The notes beneath the pieces were generated by a model. It saw nothing but the letters and a program-made list of their open reading frames with translations. It searched no databases and was not told where the DNA came from. A program made the position numbers and the translations under genes. From Heterohyrax brucei (taxonomy: Eukaryota > Chordata > Mammalia > Hyracoidea > Procaviidae), in NCBI GenBank assembly GCA_028571685.1, contig CM053166.1, positions 56,754,111-56,818,110 on the forward strand: 64,000 bases of DNA, written 5' to 3'. Positions 22,285 through 34,137 of this stretch are shown here, one piece after another (positions within the stretch are counted from its first letter, which is position 1; each line of letters opens with the position of its first letter).

Positions 22285-23107
22285 CATAACCACAGACCTC
22301 ATGGGATTGGCTTTCTGAGTTGGAAGGATTAGAACCATAGTCATCTCGTGGAACCCCTTGGCCAACTGGCATAACACAGTTTATAAAGTTATGTTCTGCA
22401 TCCTAGTTTGATGAGTAGTATCTGGGGTCTTAAAAGCTTGTGAGCAGATATCTAAGACAGCTATTGGTCTCTACTCATCCAGAGCAAAAGGTAAAGAAGG
22501 AAACCAAATCTAAAAGAAGAAACCAGTCTACAGGACGAATAGTCTACATGAACTACATAGTCATCTATCCTGAGACAAGAACTACATGATGTCCAGTTAC
22601 AACTACTGACCATTCTAATCAGGGTCACAATAGATGGACCCTGATAGGAATGGGATAAAAAAACGTAGAAGAGAATCTCAAATTCCTAAAATAACTCCAA
22701 AATCTAGACTTAGTGGACTAGTTGAGACCGGAGGGCTCCCTAAGACTACTGCCCTAAGTTACTCTTCAAACCTGAGCTAACAAACCTTGAACCAACACTT
22801 GAGGTCACCTTATAGCTAAATAACAGACTGGCTCACAAAATAATGAATAACATCTGTAAATACTGTGCTCCTTTTAAAAAATCTCCTATATGAGAACAGT
22901 CAACAATTACTTTAAAACAAAGATTAGAATGCAAGGGGGTAGGGAAACTAACAGAAATGGAAAAACTGTTACAAAAATAATGAGAATGTTCATATGTTGT
23001 AAAAAATGTAACCAAGGTCACCAGACAAGTTGTACAGAAATTGTTGAATGGGAACCTAAACTGCTGTGTAAACCTTCACTGATAAAAACAATAAAATATG
23101 TGGACCT
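22285..23107 (+). mobile_element. L1 3' UTR, older subfamily
   Basis: The stretch gcataacacagtttataaag, then tctggggtcttaaaagcttg, parallels the L1 3' UTRs at 4550-4640 and 59800-59870. The end is aaaacaataaaatatgtgga at about 23085-23105. 5'-truncated, with only UTR present. Confidence 0.7.
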
Positions 23108-23305
23108 TTAAAAAGTCTTTATATCACACAATTTTGGGAGTGAGGAGTTCAGCTGGGTGATTCTTTTCCTTGTAGTATCAATTAAGATCATTTAGTGGCA
23201 TTCTGCTGATGGGTGGGCTGGCTCTGGAAGGTCTAAGATGATTTCACTTATGTATCTAGTGTCTTGTCAGGTGTTGTAAGTTGAAATGTGTACCCCCCCC
23301 CCCCC

Positions 23306-23829
23306 GGTTTTAGTCAGCTAGTGCTGCTCTAACAGAAATACCACAGAGCAGATGGCTGTAACAAAGGAAGGTTTAGTCTTACACAGTCCGGTAGGCTACA
23401 AGTCCAAATTCAGGATGTCCACTCCAGGGGAAGGCTTTCCCTTTGATGGCTCTGGAGGAAAGTCCTTCTGTTGCATCAGTCTTTGTTCAGGGAACATCTT
23501 GGCGCAGGAACCTCAGGTCTGAAAGACCGCTCTTTTCCCAGTGCTGCTTTCTTGGTGGTGTGAGGTTCCCAATTCTCTGCTTGCTTCCCTTTCCTTTTAT
23601 TTCTTGTAGGATGAAAGGATTAAGGATGGTGCAAGCCATACGCCAGGAAAACTCCCTTTACAGTGGAGCAGGGAGGTGATTCTATGAAGGGATTTACAGT
23701 CCCACCCTAATCCTTCAATGTACAGCACAGGGAAATCACAAAACGAAGGACAATCATGAAATATTGGGAATCATGGCCCAGCCACATGGCTACACGTATT
23801 TTGGGGGGGACAGAATTCAATCCATGACC
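23306..23829 (-). mobile_element. Solo LTR, ERVL-MaLR-like, in a C-run
   Basis: Same subfamily as 1939-2440 and 55994-56507. It is inserted in the poly-C tract of the older MLT1-type LTR. Runs of C flank both ends (23288-23305 and 23828-23835), so the 5-bp TSD is presumably ccccc but its exact phase cannot be fixed. Confidence 0.8.
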
Positions 23830-23943
23830 CCCCCCACCAAAAGGTATGTTGAAATCTGAATCCCTGGAACCTGTGAAGGTGACCTTATTTGGAAATAGGG
23901 CCTTTGAAGACATTATCAGTTATGAGGTCATATGGGAATGACA

Positions 23944-24105
23944 TCAAACAAATCCACTGCTGTCAAGTTGAGTCCAACTCATAGCCACGGTACAGGACTG
24001 AGTAGAACTGCCCCACAGAGTTTCCAAGGAGTGCCTGGTGGATTTGAAATGCTGACCTTTTGATTAGCAGCCATAGCACTTAAGCACTCCACCAGTGGGG
24101 TTTCC
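23944..24105 (-). mobile_element. AfroSINE inside the MLT1-type LTR
   Basis: Standard minus-strand AfroSINE: caaatccactgctgtcaagt at the tail side, ccaccagtggggtttcc at the head side. Confidence 0.85.
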
Positions 24106-24440
24106 ATATTGAGATGGGGTGGGTCCTGATCCAGTCTGAGTGATGGCCTTATAAAACAGGACAAGTGGCACAGGGACACACAGAAGGAAGATGGCCATGT
24201 GGGAATGGAGGCAGAGACCAAAGCAGTGCAGCTATGTGCCAAGGAGTACCACAGATGTTAGAACTACTGGAATCTAGGAAGAGGCAAGGAAGGATCCTCC
24301 TCTGGAGCCCTCAAACAAACATGGCCCCACCAACACCTTGATTTCAGACTTTTCTCTGAAACTGTAAGAGAATAAATCTGTTGCTTTAAGCCACTCAGTT
24401 TGTGATACTTTGTTATGCCAGACCCAGAAAATTAATACAG

Positions 24441-25117
24441 AAGACAAGGCTAGAAGATTGGGCTCATTGGGCCACTTGCCTTCCTCCTGTGGTCTCAGGG
24501 CCTCTCCCTGTGGTCTGCCTAGTAGGTGAACCAGACATCCTGCATGGCAGCTCCAAGAGTGAATGTTTCAAGAGACAGAAAACCAAAGTTGCCAGTCTTT
24601 GAAGGGCTGAACTCCCAAACTGGCACAGCATCACTTCTGCCACAGTCTATTGGTCCAAGAAGTCACAGAACACAACCAGATTGAAGTGAGGGGACTAAGA
24701 GTCCCTCCTCCCGGTGGGAAGAACGTTAGAAAGAAAGAAAGAAAATTGGTGGCCATCTTTAATCTGCCACTTTGGTATTTTCTGGAAATTGTGAGAGATG
24801 CTCTTGAATTAAAAACAAAATAACATGGTCTTTGCATCTTGCTCCTGTTTGAGTCCCTGTCTGGGATAAGCGTTCCCATTTTCTTAAGTTACAGGACAGA
24901 TTTTCTTCTACATTGTTATCAGTGTGTGCGTTGAGGGGGAGACAAGTTGAGATGGAACATAGAAACTGGGTGAGTCAGAGCTGCTCTCAGGAGGCAATGT
25001 AGGGTGGGGGTTAAGAACCAGGAGGGAAGCAACTGCAGCCAGATGAGGAGAAGCAGAGAAGAAAATACTGTTGCCAGTTGTTGTGGGAAGGGTTATCTTG
25101 AGGTTGTCTTTGTCTAG
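24441..25117. repeat. Old diverged repeat and intergenic DNA
   Basis: About 24450-24790 (ctggcacagcatcacttctg, attggtccaagaagtcacag) matches a widespread old mammalian repeat whose family I cannot name. The stretches at 57790-58190 and 61295-61600 show related phrases. A short aaag repeat sits at 24729-24744. No gene. Confidence 0.4.
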
Positions 25118-25620
25118 GTTCCCCCTAAAAGGAGGTCTGGATACAAAGATTTGGGTGGAGGTAGTTTATTTGGAAGAGGGTCCCAGAAAGTACTGGTAAG
25201 AGGGTGGGGAACTGAGAAATGGAAGGAGAGGGAGCCAATAATGGGTGCTCTAGAAGCAGGAATGTTCTCCAGGTGGTACAAATGATTAATGTTCTCAGTT
25301 GCTAACTGACCAGTAGGAGGTTCATGTCCATCCAGGGGCCCCTCAGAAGAAAAGCCTGGGAACTTACTTCTGAAAAATCAGCACATGACATCATGGAGTC
25401 ATCGTGAGTTGGAAACTGCAATGGCAACTGGGGCTCAATCCCGCAGGGACTCTCTGGAAAACCGTGGGAAACATGCCACAGAGTTGTGGCACTGAAGAGC
25501 AGGGCTGCTGCGGGGCTTGCACTAACTTCCTTCCCTCATGGATTAAGAGTTGTCCCTAGGGTGTTAACTCCCTAACACTTTGGCCACTCTGCCAATGACC
25601 ATCACAGGGAACAGTCACTC
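25118..25620 (+). repeat. Old repeat split by an AfroSINE
   Basis: The flanks (tttatttggaagagggtccc before; aactggggctcaatcccgca, gggactctctgga after) resemble the arrangement at 51180-51740, where the same repeat is also interrupted by SINEs. At 25262-25432 is a degenerate plus-strand AfroSINE (caaatgattaatgttctcag ... gagttggaaactgcaatgg). Family of the host repeat unresolved. Confidence 0.5.
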
Positions 25621-26619
25621 CATCCAGTAGCTGTCTATATGTAACCTCCAGGGTGGGTCAAGGGGGTGAGGACAGATCCCTGAAACTGCCTTCTGAGACA
25701 TTCATGATGACAATATGCATTCCCTTTGCAATGAATCTGCACAAGTCCTCTGCTTGCACACCTCCAAGGGGCACCCGTCTCATGGTCTTCTACGTGAATA
25801 CCATGGAACGCAGCAGCCCTGAATGTTCCATGTAAATGCTTCTTCCACCTTCCTATGACTTCTTCATTCAAACCTGCGTGGCTCCATGAGATGTCAGAAC
25901 TGCTCAAGTAGATCCCACCTTCACCCCCAACTGTATCAAACTAGTCCAGGGAGGCTGACATCATCCACCTTTGTTGCTATCTGCATCCTGTAGAAATCCT
26001 TCTCTCTTCCTCCTCCCTCTCTCCCTCCCCGCTCCTTTCCCCTTTCACTCCCCACCAGGAAGCTCCAGTAAGCCCCCGTCTCCCAAGGCCCTTTATTGGC
26101 CTCACGACATGGTCATGATTACTGATCCTCTTGAAGCTCTATCAGCATTGGGTTCCCAGGGAGTCCCTCTTGGTCTTCTCAGCCCCACTTACTGGCCTCA
26201 GGAACCAAGACCAAAGGCCATATTGCTACTGCAAGGGGATTCCAAACCTCACAGCCCACAAATGCTTTTGGTGCAAGCAAATACTCTCTGGGAAACATGA
26301 ATAAAGACACTGGCAGGGACAGCTGACATTTGCAGTTAGCCCTTATTTGTCTCCTTGCAGCACGGAGTCCAGGAACAAGGGAAAGGAAGCATCTTTAGAA
26401 GCATAGACCAGCCCCTGTGGCCTCCTTTCATGTCCTTCCACTCTTAAGAAACTCAAGGAGGTACTTTGTCCACTGAGGCCATATCAGTTTAGCAAGTTTG
26501 TTCATCTTTTACGGGCTCCATTTGTCCCTACCACTAAGTGTATCTCTCCTGCCCTCATGGTTTTCTCACCTCAACTCCCAGCCATATAAGTAGCAGAAAG
26601 GGTACGGCATGCCAAGCCC
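25621..26619. other. Intergenic, no gene seen
   Basis: Pyrimidine-rich at 26000-26050. No recognised exon or repeat. Confidence 0.4.
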
Positions 26620-26760
26620 TGCACCTGTTCTCTGCAGTCTCCTAGCTGTGTGAATCCAAGAAAGTGACTTGATCTCTCTGAATCTCTGTTTCTTCGTTTC
26701 TGATCATCTTTCAGGCCTCTTTGACTCTAGCAAGCTGTGATTTATGATTCCATGAGGAAC
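26620..26760 (+). repeat. MIR-like SINE
   Basis: The stretch ctagctgtgtgaatccaaga, aagtgacttgatctctctga, atctctgtttcttc matches the MIR core in plus orientation. Confidence 0.6.
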
Positions 26761-26814
26761 GAGTGGGCTGATGTGTATCGTATAAATGGAAAGCTTTCAC
26801 ATAGTTATGACTGT

Positions 26815-27014
26815 TCTGAGCCCCTGGGTGGTGGAAATGGTTAATGTGCTTGGCTGCTAATCGAAATGTTGGTGGTTTGAGTCCACTCGGAAGTAGCTTG
26901 GAATAAAGGCCTGGAGACCTGCTTCTGAAAGATCAGTGAAAACGCTCTGTAGCAGTTCTTCTCTGACACATATGGAATGACCATAAATCAGAGTGATTCA
27001 ACGGCACCTGGTTT
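26815..27014 (+). mobile_element. AfroSINE, long variant
   Basis: Head gagcccctgggtggtggaaa, B-box region ggtggtttgagtccact, long-variant block aaggcctggagacctgcttc, end ttcaacggcacctggtttct. Confidence 0.8.
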
Positions 27015-27354
27015 CTGATCGTGCAGAGCACTCCGTAAGAAGCAGCCTCAATCTTAATTTATTCTCTTTACATAGCAACCCTCACCCTGCGCACCCACCC
27101 TCTGCCTAAGTACCACAAGCAGGATCTCAGTGTCCTCAGCTACTCCACAAAATCCTGCTTCTCTTGTCTTCTCTAGGTGCCCCCTGCCTCCTAGCTCCAT
27201 CTGTATGCCCTAAGATAGCTCAGGCCAGGAGTGGGCGAGCCTGGGAGACTCCACTAGCCAGTTCAGGCCCACACTCTCTCTACTTATTCTCTTGTGTGTG
27301 TAGACAATGAGGTCCTTTGGTTCTAGGAGACAGAATTATTTGTAGGCTGTCTCT
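27015..27354. other. Intergenic, no gene seen
   Basis: No recognised element. Confidence 0.4.
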
Positions 27355-28319
27355 TTTATTTACTTATTTTTTAAATTGTGATTAATTAAATACGCATGTC
27401 TGCCTACCTGCAGCTCCTTCTGCTCTCCTTGCCCAGTGACAGCACATGCCTCCTTTTCATTCTATATATGTCATATCCTCTTAACAATCTCCTGTCCCCT
27501 CCTCTCCACCTCTCCTCTCCCTTGTAGTAAAGAGGCCAGCATTCTATAGATGCATAGATGCATAAAGTACACACACCATATGGTCATACTGTGTCCCTGA
27601 GTCCGGTCCATTCCTGTCTGAATAGCTGACCTCAGTAATGTTTTCTGGTCAGGGGCAGCAGCAGGTCTAGGGGCCATGCGCTCAGGGGAACCCCTAGGCC
27701 ACCGGACCATCAATTGTGGTCTTTTAGCAGAGTTCTTGAGGTGCACCCCTCTCTCTCTCTCATGTTGCCACTGGGACTTGACATTATGTGACCCATCACA
27801 GCTGTCTTTGGTGGTGGCCAGGCACCGTCTGGTTCTTCTGGTCACATGTTGATACAGTCACCCATTCACATGAGTCCTTCTGTTTCCTGGGCTCTTTTTC
27901 CCTCGTGTCTTTATTGTTCTTGGTGATCATCTGTTCTGGATGAGTTGGGACAATTTGGTGTACCTCAGATGGCAGTTGGCTAGCTTTTAAGACCCCAGAT
28001 GCCACTCATCAATATAGGGTGCAGAAGACTCTCTTAGCAATAGGCTAGTTATCCAGTTGGCCTCAAGGTCCCTTGAGAGCATGGTCCCCAGACCCCTGCC
28101 CCTGCTACTCTGTCCTTGTAATATTGGGTTAAGACTGGAAGAGTTTTCAAATTATGTTGAAGTCCAGTTAAACTGACCGTCTTTCTACTGTGTGCTGTCA
28201 CTGCTTTCACCCAACCAAATTTCTATCAACTGTCTAATCTATGACCAACCATCTCCCTCCCTCCCCTCCCTTATAGCCATCAAACAGTCCTCTTTTCTAT
28301 ACAGGAGTCTATTTTTAAG

Positions 28320-31300
28320 TTCTTATAGTAGGTAGGGGTCTCATAAAATATTTGTCCTTGTGCCACTGACTGATTTTACTCAGCATGATATCTTCCAGTT
28401 GAAACCAGGTTATGAGATGCTTCCTAAAAATCATCATTGTTCCTTATCTTTGCATAGTGTTCCATTGAGTATATGCACCACAGTTTGTTTATCCACTCAT
28501 CTGTTGTTGGGCGTCTGGGTTGATTCTATCTTTTAGCTATTGTGGACTGTGCTGCAATTAACTTTCGTGTGCATGTGTCTATTCATGTGACCGCCCTTGA
28601 CTCTGTAGGATATAGTCCAAGTAATGGGATTACTGGGTCAAATGCTATATCTCTTTCCAGCTTTTTAAGGAACTGCCAGATTGCTTTCCAAAGAGGTTGT
28701 ACCATTTTGCCATCCCACCAGCAGTGTAGGAAAGTTCCAATCTCTCCACAGCCTCTCCAGCATTTGTTGTTTTGTGTTTTTGGATCATGGCCAATCTCGT
28801 TGGGGTGCGATGGTATCTCATTGTAGTTTTGATGTGGATTTCTCTAATAGCTAATGATCATGAGCATTTCCTCATGTGTCTTTTGACTGTCTGGATGTCC
28901 TCTTTGGTGAAGTGTCTGTCCATCTCCTTTGCCCATTGCTTAATTGGGTTATTTAGCTTTTTCTTGCTGATATTTTGCAGTACCTTGTAGATTATGGAAA
29001 TCAGATGTTGATTCGACATGTAGTTGCCAAATATTTTTCCCATTCTATAAGTAGTCTTTTAATTCTTTTGATAAAGTCTTTGGATGACCAAAAGTATTTG
29101 ATTCTCAGTGTTCCCATTTATTTATTTTCTTTTCTGTTGATCGTGCTTTGTCAGATTTTGAAGCCTGTCTAAGCTGTGTATTAAAGCTTCCATTGTTGAC
29201 CATATTTTTTCTTGCATGATCTTTATCGTTTTAGGTTTGATATTTAGGTCTTTGATCCATTTTGAGTTAGTTTTTGAGTGAGGTGTGAGATATGGGTCTT
29301 GTTTCAATTTTTTCAAGACAGATACCCAATTTTGCCAGCATCATTTGTTAAAGAGACTGTTTTTACCCCAGTTTACTATCTTAGGGGCTTTGTCAAATAT
29401 CAACTGTTCATAAGAGGATAGTGGCATCTCTGGGTCTCAGCTCTCTTCCATTGATCTATATGTCTCTTTTTGAACCAGTACCAGGCTATTTTGACTACTG
29501 TGGCAGTGTAATAGGTTCTAAGGTCAGGTAGTATGAGGCCTCCCACTGTGTTCCTCTTCTTCAGTAGTGTTTGTTTATCTGCAGTTTCTTCCCCTTCCAA
29601 ATAAAGTTGGTGATTTGTTTCTCCATCTCATTAAAAAATGTCACTAGACTGCAATTGATAGTCCAGGGGCCTCAGGGTCCCCTGTGAGCGTGGCCCCTGG
29701 CCCTGATGTTGCCCCTGTCCATCAATCATAATGGAGGTCAACTTTTCAGACAGGAATGGAAGGGACTTGATGACACAGAGCCACCAGATCGTGTGTGCAC
29801 TTTATGGTTTCATGCATCTACAGGATGTCACTCTCCTGACCTCTAACTGGAGGAGGGGGAGAAAGTAGAGAGAAGGGGATAGGAGACTGTTAGCAGGATA
29901 TGATATGTATAGAACAGAGAGGAGGAGTGTGCTGTCACCGGACAGGGAGAGCAGGGGGAGCAGCACATAGGTGGGCATGCAAATTTATACAGGATTGTAC
30001 AATTCACTCAATCATAATACAAAAAAAAAATTAAAGAAAAAATGTCACTGGAATTTGTATTGGGATTGCATTGTATATGTAAATAGCTTTGGGCAAAATA
30101 GACATTTTCACAATGTTGAGTCTTCCTATCCATAAGCAGGGTAGGTTTCTCCAATTATGTAAGCCTCTCTTGGTTTCTTGCAGTAAGGTCTTGTAGTTCT
30201 CTTTGTAAAGGTCTGTTATTTCTCTAGTTAGATTTATTCCTAGGTATTTTATCTTCTTGGGGGCTATAGTAAATGGTATTGATTTGGTGGTTTCTTCTAT
30301 GGTGATCCTTTGTTGATATGAAGGAATCCTACTGATTTACTTACTTTACTCTTGTATCTTGATACTTTGCTGAACTCTTCTATTACTTTGACTAGTTTAC
30401 TTAGATACTCTTTAGGATTCTCGGCATATACAACCATATCATCTGCAAATAGAGAGATTTTTATGTCTCTCTTGCTGATGCTGATGCCGTTTATTTGTTT
30501 GTCTTGTCTACTTGCTCTGTTCAGAACTTTTAGTACAATGTTGAATAGAAACGGTGAGAGTGGGCATTCTTGTCTAGTTCCCATTTGCAAGGGAATTCTT
30601 TTAGTCTCTGTCTATTCAGGATGATGTAGGCAGTTGGCTTTGTGTAGATGACCCTTATTGTGCTGAGGAATTTCCCTTCTGTTCCTATTTTGCTGAGAGT
30701 TTTTAGCACGATTAGGTGTTGGACTTTGTCAAATGCCTTTTCTGCATCAATTGACAAAATCAGGCGATTCTTATCTTTTGTGTTATTTATGTGGTTGATC
30801 ACATTAATTGTTTTGGTGATGTTGAAATAGCCTTGCATCCCTGGTATGAATCCCACTTGGTTATGATGAATTATTTTTTTGATATGTTGTTGAATTCTAT
30901 TGGCAAGGACTTTGTTGAAGATTTTTGCACCTAGGCTCATGAGTGATATTGGTCTGTAATTTTCTTTTTGGGTGAATATTTCCCTGGCTTTGGTGTTAGG
31001 GTTATGCTGGCTTCATAGAATGAATTTGGAAGTATTCCATCCCTTTCTATGCTGTGAAATAATCTCAGAACTACTGGAGTTAACTCATCTCCAAAAGCTT
31101 GGTAGAATTCTGTGGTGAAGCCATCTGGGCCAGAACTTTTTTGGTTGTTAGCTTTTTGATGACTTTTTCAATCTCTGCCTTTGTGATGAGTTTATTAAGT
31201 TGTTCTGCTTCTCCTTGTAATAATTTTGGCAGGTAATATGAATCTAGAAATTTGTCCATTTCCTCTAGGTTTTCAAATCTGTTAGAGTACAGTCTTTTGT

Positions 31301-32534
31301 AGTATTCTGTTTGATACTTTTGATTTCAGTTGGATCTGTTGTGACACTTCCCATCTCATTTCTTATTCAGGGTATTTGTTTCCTCTCCTGTTTTTCTTTT
31401 GTAAGTTTAGCCAATGTTTTATCAATTTCGTTGATCTCCAGCTTTTGATTTTGGTAAGTTTTTTCAATTGTTCTTCTACTCTCTAATTCATTTAGTTCTG
31501 CTCTAATCCCTGTTATCTGTTTTCCTCTGGTACCTGAGGGGTTCCTCTCTTGCTCTTTTCCTACTTGTTCAAGCTGTAGGATTAAGTCTTTGGTTTGGGT
31601 CCTTTCTTCCTTCCTGATGCATGCATTTATAAAGTGACCTCTGAGCACTGCTTTGGCTGTATCCCTTAAGTTCTGGTAGGATGTGTTTTCATTCTCATTT
31701 GATTTCATAAATGTCTTTATTTCATCCTTGATTTGTTCTATAACCCCATGGCTTTTTGAGCAAGGTGTTGTTCAGTTTCTGTGAGTTCAAATTTCTATCT
31801 ATGTTTTTTCTGCTATTGATTTTGACTTTTATGGCTTTATGGTCCTAGAAGATGCTTTGCAATAATTCAATAGTTTGGATTTTGTTGAGATTTGCTTTAT
31901 GTCCTAACACATGGTTTATTCTGAAGGAAAATCTTCCATGTGCATTGGAGAAGAAGGTGTACTCATCTGTTAATGGATTAAAAAGTTCTGTATGTGTTGA
32001 TGAGGTCTAATTGGTTAATTGTCACAATAAGACCTTTAGCATCTTTACTGAGCTTTTTTCTGGGTGATCTATCCATTACAGAAAGTGGAGTGTTGAAGTC
32101 TCCAACTACTATTGTGGAGTGATCTATCTTATTTTTCAGAGTTGTCAGTGTCTGTTCGATGTATTTAGATTCTCTGGTATTGGGTACATAAGTATTCGAT
32201 ATTGTTAAATCCTACTTGTGTATTGAACCTTCCAGCAATAAATAGTGACCATCCTTGTCCATGATGGTGGATTTTACATTCAGATCTATTTTATCTGAGA
32301 TTAGTATTACCACACCTGTTTTTCTTTGTATATTGTTAGCTTGGTGTATATTATTCTATCCTTTAATTTTCAGTTTGTTCATATCTTTAAGTCTAAGGTG
32401 TGCTCCTTGTAAGTAGCATATAGACGGGTTGTGTCTTTTGATCCAGGTTATCACTTGCTATCCCTTTATTAGAGCATTCAATCCATTTACATTCAGTGTA
32501 ATTATCAATAGGTATGTGTTTAGTGCTGTGATTT
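28320..32534 (-). pseudogene. L1 ORF2 pseudogene (endonuclease-reverse transcriptase)
   Basis: On the minus strand the endonuclease start reads TLNVNGLNALIKG (about 32460-32510). The RT contains [16 protein letters not shown] (about 30720-30780) with its catalytic Asp, and [16 protein letters not shown] (about 30410-30455) with both Asp residues. The C-terminal cysteine region and LWY.Y.ME..T stretch lie near 28440-28760. After removing the 404-bp nested insertion and its TSD the span is close to the usual 1275 codons. Several stops and frameshifts split it, and GQ is replaced in TRQECPLSP (normally TRQGCPLSP). Confidence 0.85.
29646..30036 (+). mobile_element. 5'-truncated L1 tail nested in antisense ORF2
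   Basis: About 390 bp of L1 3' UTR in plus orientation, ending in an A-rich tail (30021-30036). A perfect 13-bp TSD aaaaaatgtcact (29633-29645 and 30037-30049) flanks it. It interrupts codons of the opposite-strand ORF2, which read through cleanly when it is removed. Confidence 0.95.
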
Positions 32535-33847
32535 TGATATATTTATTTATTTATTTATTTATTTTCAAATGCATCAATTCTTCTTTGGTCTTTTATTTTA
32601 TTTTATTTTATTTTTATTTAACATAACTGAGTGAAAATGTACATTCACATGAAAATTTACATGCCCCCCTATATGCAGCTTCCACTGCTCTCCCTGTCCG
32701 GTGACTGCACACTATTCCTCTCTGCTCCATACATGTCTCATCCTCCCAACAGTCTCCTTTCCCCTCCTCTCCGTCCACTCCCCTTCCTCCAGCCAGAGGT
32801 CAGCAAGATGATATCCTATAGATGTATAGAACCATAAAGTGCTTCCAACATATGGTTACTCTGCATTGCCAAGTCCATTCCATTCATGTCCAAAGAGTGG
32901 ACCTTTGTTATAATTTATGGGAACGGGCAGCATCAGGGCCGGGGGCCATGCTCTCAGAGGAACCCCAAAACCGCTGGACCATCAATTGAGGTCCTTTAGT
33001 GGCGATCTCATAATGCACCTCTTTTTATTCTTGTGTTGCCAGTGAGGCTCCTCTCTGTGAGCTCCGTCATGGCTATCACTGGTGGTGGCCGGGCACCATC
33101 CGGTTCTTCCGGTCCCAAGTCTATGTAGGCACCCACTCTTGTGGGTCTCTCTGTCCTCTCGGTTGTCTTTACCTCATGCCATTTTGGCCCTCGGTGAGCA
33201 TCTGTTCCTGCTGAGTTGGGACCATTTGCTGTGTCCTCGGATGGCCGCTTGGCAGCTTTTAAGACCCCAGACGCCACTCACCAATGTGGGGTGCAGAGAG
33301 CTCTCTTAGCAAAACGCTAGTTGTGCCAATTGGCCTGGAATTCGCCTAAGAGCATGGTCCCCCGCTCCCCGCCCCAGCTACTCTATCCTTGCAGTATTGA
33401 GTTAAGACGGAAGGAGTACTCAAGTTATGCTGAAGTCCACTTAGTGTTGTTCTTGTTCCTAATGTGTGCTGTCACCACTTTCTCCCAACTAAATTTCTAG
33501 TAACTACCTAAACTAAACCCTCCCCCCCTTGCCCTCCCTCCCTCCCTCCCCTCCCTTGCAGCTGTCAAAGAGTCTTTTCTTCTATACACAAGTCTGTTTT
33601 TGAGATCTTATCGTAGAGGTCTCATACAGTATTTGTCCTTTTGTCGCTGACTACTTTCACTCAACATAATGTCTTCCAGTTGAAACCAGGTTAGGAGATG
33701 TTTCCTGGAATCATCGTTATTCTTTATCATTGCGTAGTGCTCCATTGAGTATATGTACCACAGTTTACCTATCCATTCTTCTATTGTTGGGCATCTGGGT
33801 TGATTCCACCTTTTTGCTATTGTGGACTGTGCCTGATATATTTATTT
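32535..33847 (-). mobile_element. L1 3' end with probable 3' transduction, nested in L1
   Basis: TSD tgatatatttattt (32535-32548 and 33834-33847) brackets a minus-strand L1 3' portion (3' UTR from about 32621, ORF2 C-terminus to 33833). Beyond the L1's own A-rich tail (32591-32620, an aaaat repeat on minus) lie 25 bp of foreign sequence (32566-32590) resembling the RTE LINE, then a second aaat-repeat tail (32549-32565). Two tails with unique DNA between them is the signature of L1 3' transduction. The target site lies at the first codons of the host L1's ORF2. Confidence 0.8.
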
Positions 33848-34137
33848 TTGTGTTGGTGTTTTCTATGTTCCTCTTAATATTCTGTTCTGGGTCATTCTTC
33901 TTTATAAGTTGACTTTTCATCTTTTCCAGTGTTGGTTTCGTGGTGGTTGAGACTCCTGTATTACATTCTTGTTTTGATATGTTGTGTTGTTATTGTGATT
34001 TGCAGCTACCCCTATGATCTGTCTTACTACTCTAAGTTTAAACCCAATTTTAACTTCTGCATATCTTTTTAACTTCCTCTCCATCTGAAAGGACTATAAC
34101 TACTGTAGTATATCCCTCTTTTCAGTGTGATGGTGTC

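Larger units (their letters stand above)
23262..24440 (+). mobile_element. MLT1-type LTR carrying two younger insertions
   Basis: Segments 23262-23305, 23830-23943 and 24106-24440 together read as one old MaLR/MLT1-type LTR: a start near gtaagttgaaatgtgtaccc, a middle ccctggaacctgtgaaggtg, and an end gagaataaatctgttgcttt / aagccactcagtttgtgata. It is interrupted first by a minus LTR in its C-run and then by a minus AfroSINE. Confidence 0.75.
27355..34137 (-). mobile_element. Long L1 element with two nested L1 insertions
   Basis: A minus-strand L1: T-rich tail at 27355-27372, 3' UTR to about 28320, near-complete ORF2 to about 32534 plus its first codons at 33848-33860, and 5' sequence to about 34137. 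Two later L1 insertions interrupt it (29646-30036 plus strand; 32549-33833 minus strand). Subtracting them leaves about 5.1 kb. No intact ORF1 was recognised, so the copy is 5'-truncated or decayed upstream of ORF2. Confidence 0.85.
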
